A DNA stretch of 64,000 bases, taken from positions 62,001 through 126,000 of the forward strand of contig JAFVAY010000012.1 in the NCBI GenBank assembly GCA_017480325.1, in the 5' to 3' direction. Positions 51,210 to 59,126 of this stretch are shown in pieces. Origin of the DNA: Clostridiales bacterium. GTDB lineage: Bacteria > Bacillota > Clostridia > Saccharofermentanales > Saccharofermentanaceae. Positions within the stretch are counted from its first letter, which is position 1, and the number at the start of each line of letters is the position of its first letter. The position numbers were made by a program, and so were the translations under genes. A model generated the notes under the pieces. That model was not told where the DNA came from, made no database searches, and saw only the letters and a program-made list of their open reading frames with translations.

Positions 51210-51353
51210 TTATTTATAAAACCCTTCCCTTACTTAAAGGGTCCGGAATAGCATCGCGTCAGCGTCACCTTTTAACAACATTATGTTTCTCATAAGTCAC
51301 TAAATTCAGGAAAAACACTGTCAGATACAAATCCGATCATGGCAAACAAGGAT

Positions 51354-51463
51354 GTATGCATTTGAGTATGTATTTTCAAAAAATCCATACACAACGCCAT
51401 AAAAATGCCCATATGTATGACCTTATGTATGTATTTTATGATTACGAATACCAAAACACATAC
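51354..51463. repeat. Inverted-word array E (word GTATGTAT)
   Basis: Two 49-bp units, 51354-51402 and 51415-51463, with the same plan as array D: word, 4, word, 9, inverse, 4, inverse. GTATGCAT 51354, GTATGTAT 51366, ATCCATAC 51383, degenerate CGCCATAA 51395; GTATGACC 51415, GTATGTAT 51427, ACGAATAC 51444, ACACATAC 51456. Unit starts are 61 bp apart, as in F. The convergent gap 51210-51597 holds no gene. Confidence 0.6.
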
Positions 51464-51597
51464 ACACATATCCCAAAATCTTGAAATTGCTTCATTATAT
51501 GTAAATATCATTCGCGTAATCCTCGGTAGTTTTAATTATTTACCGATATTGGCGTTTTTTAAACTGTGCAATGCTTTTTGGAAAATGCGTATAACAA

Positions 51598-52512
51598 CTA
51601 TAAAACAGATTTAATGAAGTTCATGTTTTCTTTAAGTATCTGCATAGTCTCCGGAGTACCGGTACCGATGGTCGCGAATGCGTGGAAAGTGCCTTTCATA
51701 ACGACCATATGAACTTCAACCCCAGACGCCTCACACTTATTGTACAAAGCTTTGGCATCAGCATATAAAGTCTCGTTGTAATCACAGGTGATAAAAGTCG
51801 GCGGGAAATCTTTGTAATCACCAAACAAAGGCGATATCAGAGGATCCTTCGGATCTGCCTCTCCTACATAAATCGCTTTAAGCGGCGTGAGGCAGCCCTC
51901 TTTCACCGTGAAATCATCAACTTCATGTTCGCTCCTGTCCAGACTTCCCGTAAAATCCACAAAAGGGCTGTGAACGATAACAGCGGATATCGAGGACTTG
52001 TCTTCAACCTTCAGCGCAAGGGCAAGGCAGAGATTTCCGCCGGCACTCTCGCCCACCAAAGAGATTTTAGCATTCGGGTATCTGTTCCTTATCTCCTGAT
52101 ATTCGGCATAACAGTCGTTCACCGCATCCGGATATTTGTGTTCCGGCGAGAGTGAATAATCCAATGAAAAAACTCTCTGCCCTGAATACTTTGCAAGCAT
52201 GGAACTGTAACCTTTCGAAGAAAGAGCAGCGCCTGATACAAAGCCTCCACCGTGGATATATATAATAATGTTCCTGTCATCGGGCACACCGGATTCGGAC
52301 AGAAGGACTTTGTGCCCACAAAGCTCAACTTTACTGAATTTCACTCCCTTCTCCTTCGGCATAAAACGATACCCTATGGAAGATATCCTTCTAACCATCT
52401 TCCAGTTAACGGAACCCATATTCTCGTCGAACCCCATACCGCCGGTCATCTTCCTGACCGTGCGGATGTTCTTCTTCATTTCTTCACTTGTTGCTTCTCT
52501 TATTATTTCCAT
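51598..52512 (-). CDS. Alpha/beta hydrolase (hormone-sensitive-lipase-like esterase)
   Basis: 304 residues. Oxyanion motif HGGGFVSG, nucleophile GESAGGNL (the GDSAG-type elbow), acid region YADAKALY and TFHAFATIG with the His: a complete hydrolase_3/HSL triad. Expected to hydrolyse short acyl esters in the cytosol. Monocistronic by spacing. The most canonical of the window's hydrolases. Confidence 0.92.
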   Translation of the reverse strand: MEIIREATSEEMKKNIRTVRKMTGGMGFDENMGSVNWKMVRRISSIGYRFMPKEKGVKFSKVELCGHKVLLSESGVPDDRNIIIYIHGGGFVSGAALSSKGYSSMLAKYSGQRVFSLDYSLSPEHKYPDAVNDCYAEYQEIRNRYPNAKISLVGESAGGNLCLALALKVEDKSSISAVIVHSPFVDFTGSLDRSEHEVDDFTVKEGCLTPLKAIYVGEADPKDPLISPLFGDYKDFPPTFITCDYNETLYADAKALYNKCEASGVEVHMVVMKGTFHAFATIGTGTPETMQILKENMNFIKSVL

Positions 52513-52551
52513 ATAATTATCATCTTATTGTGACTCAGCATTATAGGTGAT

Positions 52552-53214
52552 TTAAACTATTTCCGATTCAATATTCACGGCTCCTGCATACGTTTCAAAA
52601 GCTTTTCGAGAAGTATCAAGGAGCGAATTAAGGTCAACATCATCCTCGAAGCAGTAGATCACAACGAGGATCTTGTGCGCGTCTTCAGTTACCATTGCTC
52701 GGGTCGAATCCGACATGGAAGATCCGAAGACCCCCTTGGCATCAGCGAGAACAAGCATGTTCTCCATGTCGAGGAATTCCTTACCTATTCCTTCGTACCC
52801 CTCGCCCTGCTCAGCCTTACGTAGAATTACATCACCCTCGATCTTCGAGATGTCGTAAGAACCTACGGAAAGACCGCTCGTGACAGACACAAGATTATTT
52901 ACATCCACCACTGAATTGATGTGATAAAGTTCGTCCTCGCGTCTCACTCTTCTAAGAAGGCTCTCCGACGATACACGATAACGGCCGGGATTTCTACCGA
53001 AAGCCTTATATGCGAGTCTGCTTCCGCGAACGCCCGGAATCTCATTCCACTCCTTGCCTTCGATGTCCTCCCGAACCTTAGGGAGCACCTCTTCGTTCAT
53101 GTATTTCCAGAAAAAATCGTCGCTCGGCTTCACATCGCAGTCGAAAGTCAGGCACCCGAGTCGAATTGAAGAATACGTTTCCTTAAGCTTACTGTCTATA
53201 GTGATGTTAATCAT
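52552..53214 (-). CDS. B3/B4 tRNA-binding domain protein
   Basis: 220 residues. Single B3/B4 domain as in the editing region of phenylalanyl-tRNA synthetase beta: GVRGSRLAYKAFGRNPGRYR, SSESLLRRVRRED and SVVDVNNLVSVTSGLSVGSYD are the family blocks. Free-standing members may edit or deacylate mischarged tRNA, which is not proven. Next to array B and divergent from the ATC hydrolase. Confidence 0.85.
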   Translation of the reverse strand: MINITIDSKLKETYSSIRLGCLTFDCDVKPSDDFFWKYMNEEVLPKVREDIEGKEWNEIPGVRGSRLAYKAFGRNPGRYRVSSESLLRRVRREDELYHINSVVDVNNLVSVTSGLSVGSYDISKIEGDVILRKAEQGEGYEGIGKEFLDMENMLVLADAKGVFGSSMSDSTRAMVTEDAHKILVVIYCFEDDVDLNSLLDTSRKAFETYAGAVNIESEIV

Positions 53215-53381
53215 AGTTTTCCCCTTTGTACTATTATAGTCAGTTTTGTTATTCGCAACCTCTGCGTCTCCAGCAACATAATCATAACTATTTAAAGTTA
53301 CACTATTTTTACACTATATTTCACTAACTCAAGTCGAATGTTGAATAACACCTAACCGGAATTATTTTGTATTTACACATA

Positions 53382-53575
53382 CTATACCATTCCTGTTTTT
53401 TTACGTGAATGGTATAGAAAAACAACAACTTTTCTATACCAACATGATGAATGTCATTAATTTGGTATAGGTTTTTCAGATATTTCTATACCAACAAACT
53501 TTCAAATTACATTATGGTATAGGAATAACGGCTTGTTTCTATACCAAATATGGAAACTCCTATGATTTGGTATAA
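53382..53575. repeat. Inverted-word array B (word CTATACCA, four units)
   Basis: Same words and layout as array A, 23 kb away. CTATACCA at 53382, 53434, 53486 and 53539; TGGTATAG at 53410, 53463 and 53515, and TGGTATAA at 53568. Gaps are 20, 16, 21, 15, 21, 16 and 21 nt against 21, 16, 21, 15, 21, 16 and 21 in A. Gap sequences are unrelated to those of A. It occupies the middle of the 486-bp divergent gap 53215-53700. Confidence 0.88.
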
Positions 53576-53649
53576 ACCATACCCGACGCTGATGAATCAA
53601 CGGATTCCATTTCACAAGGCATGCCAAAGTAATGTCATCAGAGTTGCGT

Positions 53650-53665
53650 GTTAGCTTCAACTAAC
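53650..53665. promoter_or_regulatory. GTTAG-N6-CTAAC operator, site 8
   Basis: GTTAGCTTCAACTAAC. On the plus strand it ends 10 bp before TATAAT (53676-53681) of the ATC hydrolase gene. Confidence 0.72.
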
Positions 53666-53700
53666 CTTCAAGGTGTATAATAAAAGCACAGGAGAAAACA

Positions 53701-54300
53701 ATGAGAAATTCAGTTAACAAAAGCACTTACGCCAGAGAGTTCATCACAATGATTAAAGAGAACTTCTCTAATAAAGAAGCGGAAGATATAATCAGACTCG
53801 CGAATTCTTATTCTGACGAATATATAAATGCTCATCCTGACGCTTACAGTTCTGCAGTAATAGTCTCCTACCCCTTCGCCGGCGTTTATAAAGCACTACA
53901 GAAATACACTTCCAAAGAGAACGCTCTTCAAATGATGAAAGATTATGCTCCAATTATTGGAGAGAAAATGAGGAAGAAATACTGGCGATTCACCTCCATC
54001 CCGGGAATCCCCTCTCTTATTTGGGCTAATTTTGAGAAGATAATGAAAGTAGCTGGCAGTGAGAAAGCCGGATATAAAAGCGTTCTTCACGGCGTTAAAG
54101 GAAATCAGGCAGGTCTTGATATACTCTCCTGCCCTGTTGTTAATGCTTTAGTCGAGATTGAGATGTCCGAGGTCGCGCCTGTTATGTGTGCGATCGATCA
54201 GGTCTATAGCACAGGATACAGAGGAATTCAATTTAAGAGGACCAAGTCAGTCGCAGAAGGCGACGATTGCTGTGACTACAGATACGTTCGGGTTAAGTGA
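53701..54300 (+). CDS. L-2-amino-thiazoline-4-carboxylic acid (ATC) hydrolase family protein
   Basis: 199 residues. Features of the ATC hydrolase-like family: a long helical N-terminus (YAREFITMIKENFSNKEAEDI), then CPVVNALVEIEMSEVAPVMC, AIDQVYS and a C-terminal FKRTKSVAEGDDCCDYRY block with the paired cysteines. Named for ring opening of a thiazoline in L-cysteine formation, but most Clostridia members have unknown substrates. GGAG precedes the ATG; promoter holds site 8. Confidence 0.85.
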   Translation: MRNSVNKSTYAREFITMIKENFSNKEAEDIIRLANSYSDEYINAHPDAYSSAVIVSYPFAGVYKALQKYTSKENALQMMKDYAPIIGEKMRKKYWRFTSIPGIPSLIWANFEKIMKVAGSEKAGYKSVLHGVKGNQAGLDILSCPVVNALVEIEMSEVAPVMCAIDQVYSTGYRGIQFKRTKSVAEGDDCCDYRYVRVK

Positions 54301-55048
54301 TATTCATAAATGATTCCACTAATCTCGCATACTCCGCAGGATGCTCATGAAGCATCTGCCCGTGACCCATATCTGGAAAGACTTTAACCTCTAATTGAGG
54401 TAAATAATCAAATAAAAGCTCAGCACTCTTTATAGGATAAGGCTCATTCGACCCATGCCAGAAAGTTATGGGATTTGAATAATTTCTAATAGAATCCTTT
54501 ATCTCATACCTATATACGGACAAACATGCATTACTTATAGACCTTAAAGATACACCTCTATAAAGTGTATCCATAATTCCAACATTCCCTTTTCCCATTA
54601 CACTTTCCACTAGAGGCTTGGGAATTCTTATTCCCTTCTTAATACACAGAATCGAAGTCTGGAACAGCCATTTGAAAGGATAAGTCTTAATCCCCATTTT
54701 TACAGTAAATGCCGCATCAAGAATAGTTCTCCCAACCCTAATCTTCCCGCGGGATAAGAGTTCTACAGCAATAGTTCCGCCCAAAGAGAATCCCAGCAAT
54801 CCATCAAGAACACCGTTAAGTTCCTGAATCACATAGCGCTCTATCTTCTCACAAGAATCCTCGACAGATATAAACTCACTCTCATCTTTCTCGGAATGCC
54901 CGTCCAGCTCGCACACGATAACATAGAAATCTTCCAAAGCCCCAAGAAGCGGATCGAACAATGACGAAGTATTCACCATACCGTGTATGAGCATCAGCTT
55001 TCTTCTCGATATGTCACCGTGTGTTATAAACCTCATATCCGCCTTCAC
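54293..55048 (-). CDS. Alpha/beta hydrolase
   Basis: 251 residues. LMLIHGMVNTSS oxyanion strand, nucleophile LGFSLGGTI (G-F-S-L-G-G), acid FWHGSNEPYP loop and MGHGQMLHEHP with the His. Same small type as 3431 and 41543. Last of a four-gene operon; its start overlaps the membrane gene stop by 4 bp, and its end overlaps the ATC hydrolase end by 8 bp. The membrane/hydrolase pairing mirrors 4684-3431. Confidence 0.85.
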   Translation of the reverse strand: MKADMRFITHGDISRRKLMLIHGMVNTSSLFDPLLGALEDFYVIVCELDGHSEKDESEFISVEDSCEKIERYVIQELNGVLDGLLGFSLGGTIAVELLSRGKIRVGRTILDAAFTVKMGIKTYPFKWLFQTSILCIKKGIRIPKPLVESVMGKGNVGIMDTLYRGVSLRSISNACLSVYRYEIKDSIRNYSNPITFWHGSNEPYPIKSAELLFDYLPQLEVKVFPDMGHGQMLHEHPAEYARLVESFMNIT

Positions 55049-55551
55049 TTAAACCGCAGGAATATCCAAGCCAATATCACAGAACCTGCAAACTCGAGGA
55101 TAAGCTTAAGTACCTCTTTACCGTCCCACTGCGGATCTACACTCCACACCTCGGGTTCCCTTCCTGATAGCTTCTTAAGCCATACACCAAAGAGTTTCGT
55201 CTTCGTAAACATCCACCAGTCGAGCACGACTGCGTCGAAGATCGAGGTCATCCAGAATATGATCAGAAACCTTAAAGCAAGCCTCCATAAGCTCATGCTC
55301 GAAGCGACACCGCTTCTTCCTGCGAAGAGAATAACAAGAACAAACGTCGCCCCTGAGATAATAATCAGCGCCGCGACACAAAAAATATCTTTACGGCTCA
55401 TCTTCTTTCTTATCCCATAATCTTGCAGGATCTTAACCGCCATGGGAGTCATGAACCAGTACGCGACCGGAGGAACCAGAAATGCACCACCCAGGCAGAA
55501 TACAGTAAGAATAACTATCTCAATAAGACCATATAATACATCCGCTATCAT
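55045..55551 (-). CDS. Small multi-pass membrane protein of the FD-x3-LD-x-W type, paralog 2
   Basis: 168 residues, about four helices. IFDAVVLDWWMF matches LFDRFFIDTYW of the 4199 protein, each followed by a polar loop and a final helix. Starts directly after the BAAT-like hydrolase stop and overlaps the next hydrolase, so coupling in the operon is tight. Function unknown. Confidence 0.75.
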   Translation of the reverse strand: MIADVLYGLIEIVILTVFCLGGAFLVPPVAYWFMTPMAVKILQDYGIRKKMSRKDIFCVAALIIISGATFVLVILFAGRSGVASSMSLWRLALRFLIIFWMTSIFDAVVLDWWMFTKTKLFGVWLKKLSGREPEVWSVDPQWDGKEVLKLILEFAGSVILAWIFLRFK

Positions 55552-56409
55552 TTACTCTACTTCCCAAGCATCCAAAGTCTTCAGGATAATTTCCAAAGTT
55601 TCTTCCCTCGCCCTTTGGCAGTCCTCGGGGAACTTCTTCTCGCGAGGAAGCATATTGTTGTTCACGGGAAAACAACCCAGATTGTGGCTGCCCGTCTCCG
55701 AGTTTATATGTCTGTATTTGTGCTCAAACCCGCTGCGCTGAAGTCTCTTCACAAGAAGCTCGGCGTCCCGCTTAGCAGGAACGGATTCGTCGTGAGTTGA
55801 AGTAAGGAAAAGTATATCTCCGTTTATTTTATCCACCGGAATCTCATTCTCTTCAGTGCCCTTCTTGTCCCACTCGTCAAAGAAGTACAGAAGGCGGATA
55901 TTCTTCTCCCTGAAGCATCTTCTCACAAAATCCGACATTAGCCTTCCCTTGGGAACGTAAGGAAAATCCTGCCCCTCGAAAGACACCATCGCTTTGCACT
56001 TGTCTTCATTGGGTTTTCCGGTTCCCTGCATGATGTGTCCGAAAGAAGACGCGGCGATTACAAGACTTATATCCGGCACTACACTTGCAGCCAGAAGCGC
56101 GATCCCCGCGCCTTTGGAGTTGCCGTAAATACCGATTCTTCTGTAGCCACGTTCCTTCATTTTATCGCACGCGACCTGGAACTGCTCCAGCGGTATCGCC
56201 CTCATATTCTGCTTCTGCCCTTCGCCGCCATAGTAAGATACGGCAAGAGAAGAATACCCTCGCGACGCGAAAAGCTCAGCATACTTTCCCGGCAATTCAA
56301 GTCCTTTAAGCCCCTGAACCACCATAATAAGCCTGTCGTCGTTATTGCCTGCATCGTAAAGTACGCCCTCAAAACCATCCCGCAGATATCTGTATTCAGT
56401 CTTTTCCAT
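55552..56409 (-). CDS. Alpha/beta hydrolase, BAAT_C-like
   Basis: 285 residues. LIMVVQGLKGLELPGKYAEL oxyanion region, nucleophile GNSKGAGIAL (G-N-S-K-G), acid TSTHDESVPAK and terminal GSHNLGCFPVN with the His, as in acyl-CoA thioesterase/BAAT C-terminal-type proteins. Relative of 12800 and 34291. Second gene of the operon behind site 9, following a DUF6796-like gene by 15 nt; at 13.7 kb the same two families occur in reverse order. Confidence 0.85.
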   Translation of the reverse strand: MEKTEYRYLRDGFEGVLYDAGNNDDRLIMVVQGLKGLELPGKYAELFASRGYSSLAVSYYGGEGQKQNMRAIPLEQFQVACDKMKERGYRRIGIYGNSKGAGIALLAASVVPDISLVIAASSFGHIMQGTGKPNEDKCKAMVSFEGQDFPYVPKGRLMSDFVRRCFREKNIRLLYFFDEWDKKGTEENEIPVDKINGDILFLTSTHDESVPAKRDAELLVKRLQRSGFEHKYRHINSETGSHNLGCFPVNNNMLPREKKFPEDCQRAREETLEIILKTLDAWEVE

Positions 56410-56424
56410 TATTCTTTTTACCCG

Positions 56425-57135
56425 TCACTTTCTTAGCTTAAATCCGTCCGGTAGCACCAGGCACATGAGATAATAAATAAACGGCGCGGCATTGCCGGAA
56501 CACTGCGAACACACATAGTCAAAGGTCGTGATGTGGCACCCGAGATTCTGCCTTATATCAGGAATTAGTCCGAAGATACCCATCAGTATTACAGGAGCGA
56601 GAAGCGTCATTTTCCTTGAGTAAATCGTCTTACCTGTAATAAGCATAAACAGATGGATCATAAATATCGCTGCGATCGGAATATATAACGGATAAAAGCC
56701 TGTAAAAACATGGCTTAAGTAATCTTCCGCAAATCGTGTCGCCACATCCGTTCCGTATTCCCCCGCAAGAGAAGACGTAAGATACGCCCCGATTCCGACC
56801 CCGGCATGTATCGCAAGCCCCGAGAAACAAAAGAACATACTTACAAACTTAAAGCATCTACGGGTCTTGGTGTATTTCTCGTTAATGGAATCATGCATGG
56901 ACTTAAGACCGTACCAATAACCGAATATCCCGACTACGCCTGTGATAATCAGAAATACAAGCTTCCACGCCGGATATTCTCCATCAAAATAAGCCTGCCT
57001 AAGAAGAAGTCCCTGGTCTGAATCATTGGGAGTTATCAGGCTTAACGACAGATCCCCGAGCATCATAAAAAATGAGCCCATCAACCCAAGATACAGATCT
57101 TTCCTGTTTACAATTGTTTCCTTAACGGAATTCAT
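56425..57135 (-). CDS. Multi-pass membrane protein, DUF6796-like paralog 4
   Basis: About 236 residues from the ATG at 57135, which has GGAG 6 nt upstream (an ATG four codons earlier is the alternative). Six to seven helices. GDLSLSLI ends the first; a middle helix starts with HAGVGIGAYL. First gene of a four-gene operon with two hydrolases and the FD-LDW membrane protein. Unlike its paralogs it carries a Cys-rich late loop (GCHITTFDYVCSQCSG). Function unknown. Confidence 0.75.
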   Translation of the reverse strand: MNSVKETIVNRKDLYLGLMGSFFMMLGDLSLSLITPNDSDQGLLLRQAYFDGEYPAWKLVFLIITGVVGIFGYWYGLKSMHDSINEKYTKTRRCFKFVSMFFCFSGLAIHAGVGIGAYLTSSLAGEYGTDVATRFAEDYLSHVFTGFYPLYIPIAAIFMIHLFMLITGKTIYSRKMTLLAPVILMGIFGLIPDIRQNLGCHITTFDYVCSQCSGNAAPFIYYLMCLVLPDGFKLRK

Positions 57136-57184
57136 ACGCCGCTCCATGCTTTTAAATTAATTCGCGGCTATTATAACCCAGAAT

Positions 57185-57200
57185 GTTAGTTATAGCTAAC
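57185..57200. promoter_or_regulatory. GTTAG-N6-CTAAC operator, site 9
   Basis: GTTAGTTATAGCTAAC. On the minus strand it ends 9 bp before TATAAT (57175-57170) of the four-gene hydrolase/membrane operon. It overlaps the last codons of the upstream copper gene. Confidence 0.75.
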
Positions 57201-58488
57201 TAACATCTATGGTTCCGGTAATCATTCCCATCCAACATGAGTATGGTATCGTACCCTCTTCCATCGCAGGAAGGCTGACAACATTCTCCCCTTCATGAAG
57301 GTCTATCGTCACATCGTACTTTGGAATAATGATCTGCCCGTTACATCCGTTAAGCTTTCCTTCCGGTACCACAATAGTCCACTGTAACGGAATTCCCTCC
57401 TGAATCTCGAATGACTCGTACTCACCATAATCAACGTAGGTCGTGATATATTGAACATCACCTTTAACAACAGAGCTTCTGACATCCTCCGCCCTATTTA
57501 TCTCAGGCAACTTAAACCCTGATAACGCGAGCCCCGTCCCTGACATATGAATACCCATGGCGAAAATAAGCACCGCAGACACGGTAAGCATGATACTCGC
57601 ATACTTCCTGTTAAGCCTTCCCGACACAAGTCCGAAGCCCAGCATCAAAGGAACAGTCCCGAGCGCGAACAGGAGCATAGAAAGAGCTCCTTTAAATAAG
57701 CTCATTGTACTGATTGCATATATCTGCATCGCCTGCAAAGGGCCGCACGGCATAAGTCCGTTTATAAGTCCGATTCTGAAATTGCTTCCATAGCCTTTTC
57801 GAGAGGATTTATTAAGGACGGAATACAGTCCTCGCGGAAGATGCAGCGGCAGCCTCCTTAACGGCTTAAAAACACCAAGCATCGAGAGCGACATGATTAT
57901 CATAACAACTCCCGCGACCAGCGCTACCGCCCCGCGCATAAATTTGGTCGGCGTAAGCACCTGTCCGATAAGCCCCGCGAGACCTCCGACGAGAGTGTAC
58001 GAGACAACCCTCCCCGCATTGTATGAGAGATTAGACTTAAGATTGCTTACTTTCTTTGAAGCCGAATTCGTGCTCTGGGCAAGATTTATCCCGCCGCACA
58101 TCCCGATACAGTGAATGCTCGTAAGCACCCCCGTGACAAACAGCATTCCATACCCGAGGGAAGAATCAATGCTCGGAAAAATATTGAAAATCGAAGTAAA
58201 TCCCAGACGATCCGCTATCACATATAAAGCAACGATTATCACCAGAACCGAGACGATCTTTACGTAGCTTTCCCCTTGGGAAACCACCTCATATCCGAGG
58301 TTCTCGATAGTTTCGTTTATCTTATTAAGTCCGGTCAGCTCTTCGTCATAAAGTAGCGTTATTATGCCTTCTTCAAAGCTCGCCTTAATAACGTTAACTC
58401 CGGGAAGCGCTCCGACTGATTTACGAAGACGCTCCTCGCAGTTAACGCAGAACATTCCTTTTACACGAATGGTTTTTGTAACGGACAT
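57196..58488 (-). CDS. HMA domain - SafE/TauE-like membrane protein - cupredoxin-like fusion
   Basis: 430 residues. N-terminal heavy-metal domain with GMFCVNC (Cys14, Cys17); a six-helix sulfite-exporter/UreH-like membrane domain (~75-325: GVLTSIHCIGMCGGINL, GLINGLMPCGPLQAMQIYA); then a C-terminal extracytoplasmic domain like the EfeO-type cupredoxin, with GCNGQIIIPKYD and YSCWMGMITG as likely copper ligands. This fusion is typical of copper handling in Gram-positive anaerobes. Followed downstream by the GTTAG-regulated operon; 8 nt after the DUF2318 gene. Confidence 0.9.
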   Translation of the reverse strand: MSVTKTIRVKGMFCVNCEERLRKSVGALPGVNVIKASFEEGIITLLYDEELTGLNKINETIENLGYEVVSQGESYVKIVSVLVIIVALYVIADRLGFTSIFNIFPSIDSSLGYGMLFVTGVLTSIHCIGMCGGINLAQSTNSASKKVSNLKSNLSYNAGRVVSYTLVGGLAGLIGQVLTPTKFMRGAVALVAGVVMIIMSLSMLGVFKPLRRLPLHLPRGLYSVLNKSSRKGYGSNFRIGLINGLMPCGPLQAMQIYAISTMSLFKGALSMLLFALGTVPLMLGFGLVSGRLNRKYASIMLTVSAVLIFAMGIHMSGTGLALSGFKLPEINRAEDVRSSVVKGDVQYITTYVDYGEYESFEIQEGIPLQWTIVVPEGKLNGCNGQIIIPKYDVTIDLHEGENVVSLPAMEEGTIPYSCWMGMITGTIDVS

Positions 58489-58496
58489 CCCAATTC

Positions 58497-59051
58497 TCAG
58501 TGATTCGCTACATTCGAGAAGAGATATTCATACGTAGACAAAACCTGGGTATCTATCTGAACATCGTTGCCTTCGTAGCTTATCGCGCTCTCGTCTATCA
58601 TAATCGGATGACATCCGCCTCCGGGTTCATCGAGGACCGAGATTGGGAAAGTGAGCCCGCAGTTATTGCATCTTAACACTTCGCCTTCCTGAGTATAGAA
58701 AGCCCCGGGCGCACCGTTACAGGACTGACAGGTACCAAGTGCCACCTTGGCTTTGCCGTCGTCCCCAAGCCTTGCAACAAGCTCGATCCTGCTGTTCCCG
58801 GGGACATTAATAAAGCTTACCTGATCACTTGATAAGTCATCGGCATATATTGTTATGCTTCCGTCTGTTGCGATCTCGGTATTCGTATCAGAATTTGTAT
58901 TCTCCTGATATGTCGGTTCATTAGAAGACTCAATCTCAGGATTGCTTGCCTTCGGCACTGAAGTTATAACTACAACAGCCGCAATTACCAGTACTGCTGC
59001 AACTACGGGCAGAATGATCTGACCTATATTCATTCTTTTCTTTTTGCTCAT
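58497..59051 (-). CDS. DUF2318 (Fe-S membrane) protein
   Basis: 184 residues. One N-terminal membrane helix (ILPVVAAVLVIAAVVVITSV), an acidic linker, then the DUF2318 domain with ALGTCQSCNGAPGAFYTQEG, LRCNNCGLTFP and GGGCHP: a set of Cys residues plus His for metal. Members are exported and found beside FTR1/copper or iron transport proteins; here it precedes the HMA-SafE-cupredoxin protein, so a joint metal-delivery role is likely. Confidence 0.9.
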   Translation of the reverse strand: MSKKKRMNIGQIILPVVAAVLVIAAVVVITSVPKASNPEIESSNEPTYQENTNSDTNTEIATDGSITIYADDLSSDQVSFINVPGNSRIELVARLGDDGKAKVALGTCQSCNGAPGAFYTQEGEVLRCNNCGLTFPISVLDEPGGGCHPIMIDESAISYEGNDVQIDTQVLSTYEYLFSNVANH

Positions 59052-59126
59052 CTCCTATCCTCCTACTATTTTAATTGGTTTTTGCGTAAAAAATAATCAT
59101 TGTTTACCGAATAAACAGGTTATCTG

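Noticed and set aside
51221-51242. Terminator after the LysR gene at 51209
   Set aside because: ACCCTT/AAGGGT can pair, but the stem is 6 bp, the loop is 10 nt and there is no T-run.
53382-53575. TIGR-type guide array
   Set aside because: The period (52-53 bp) and the 15-21-nt gaps do not match the ~36-nt tigRNA layout as I recall it, and no Nop-domain protein is encoded nearby.
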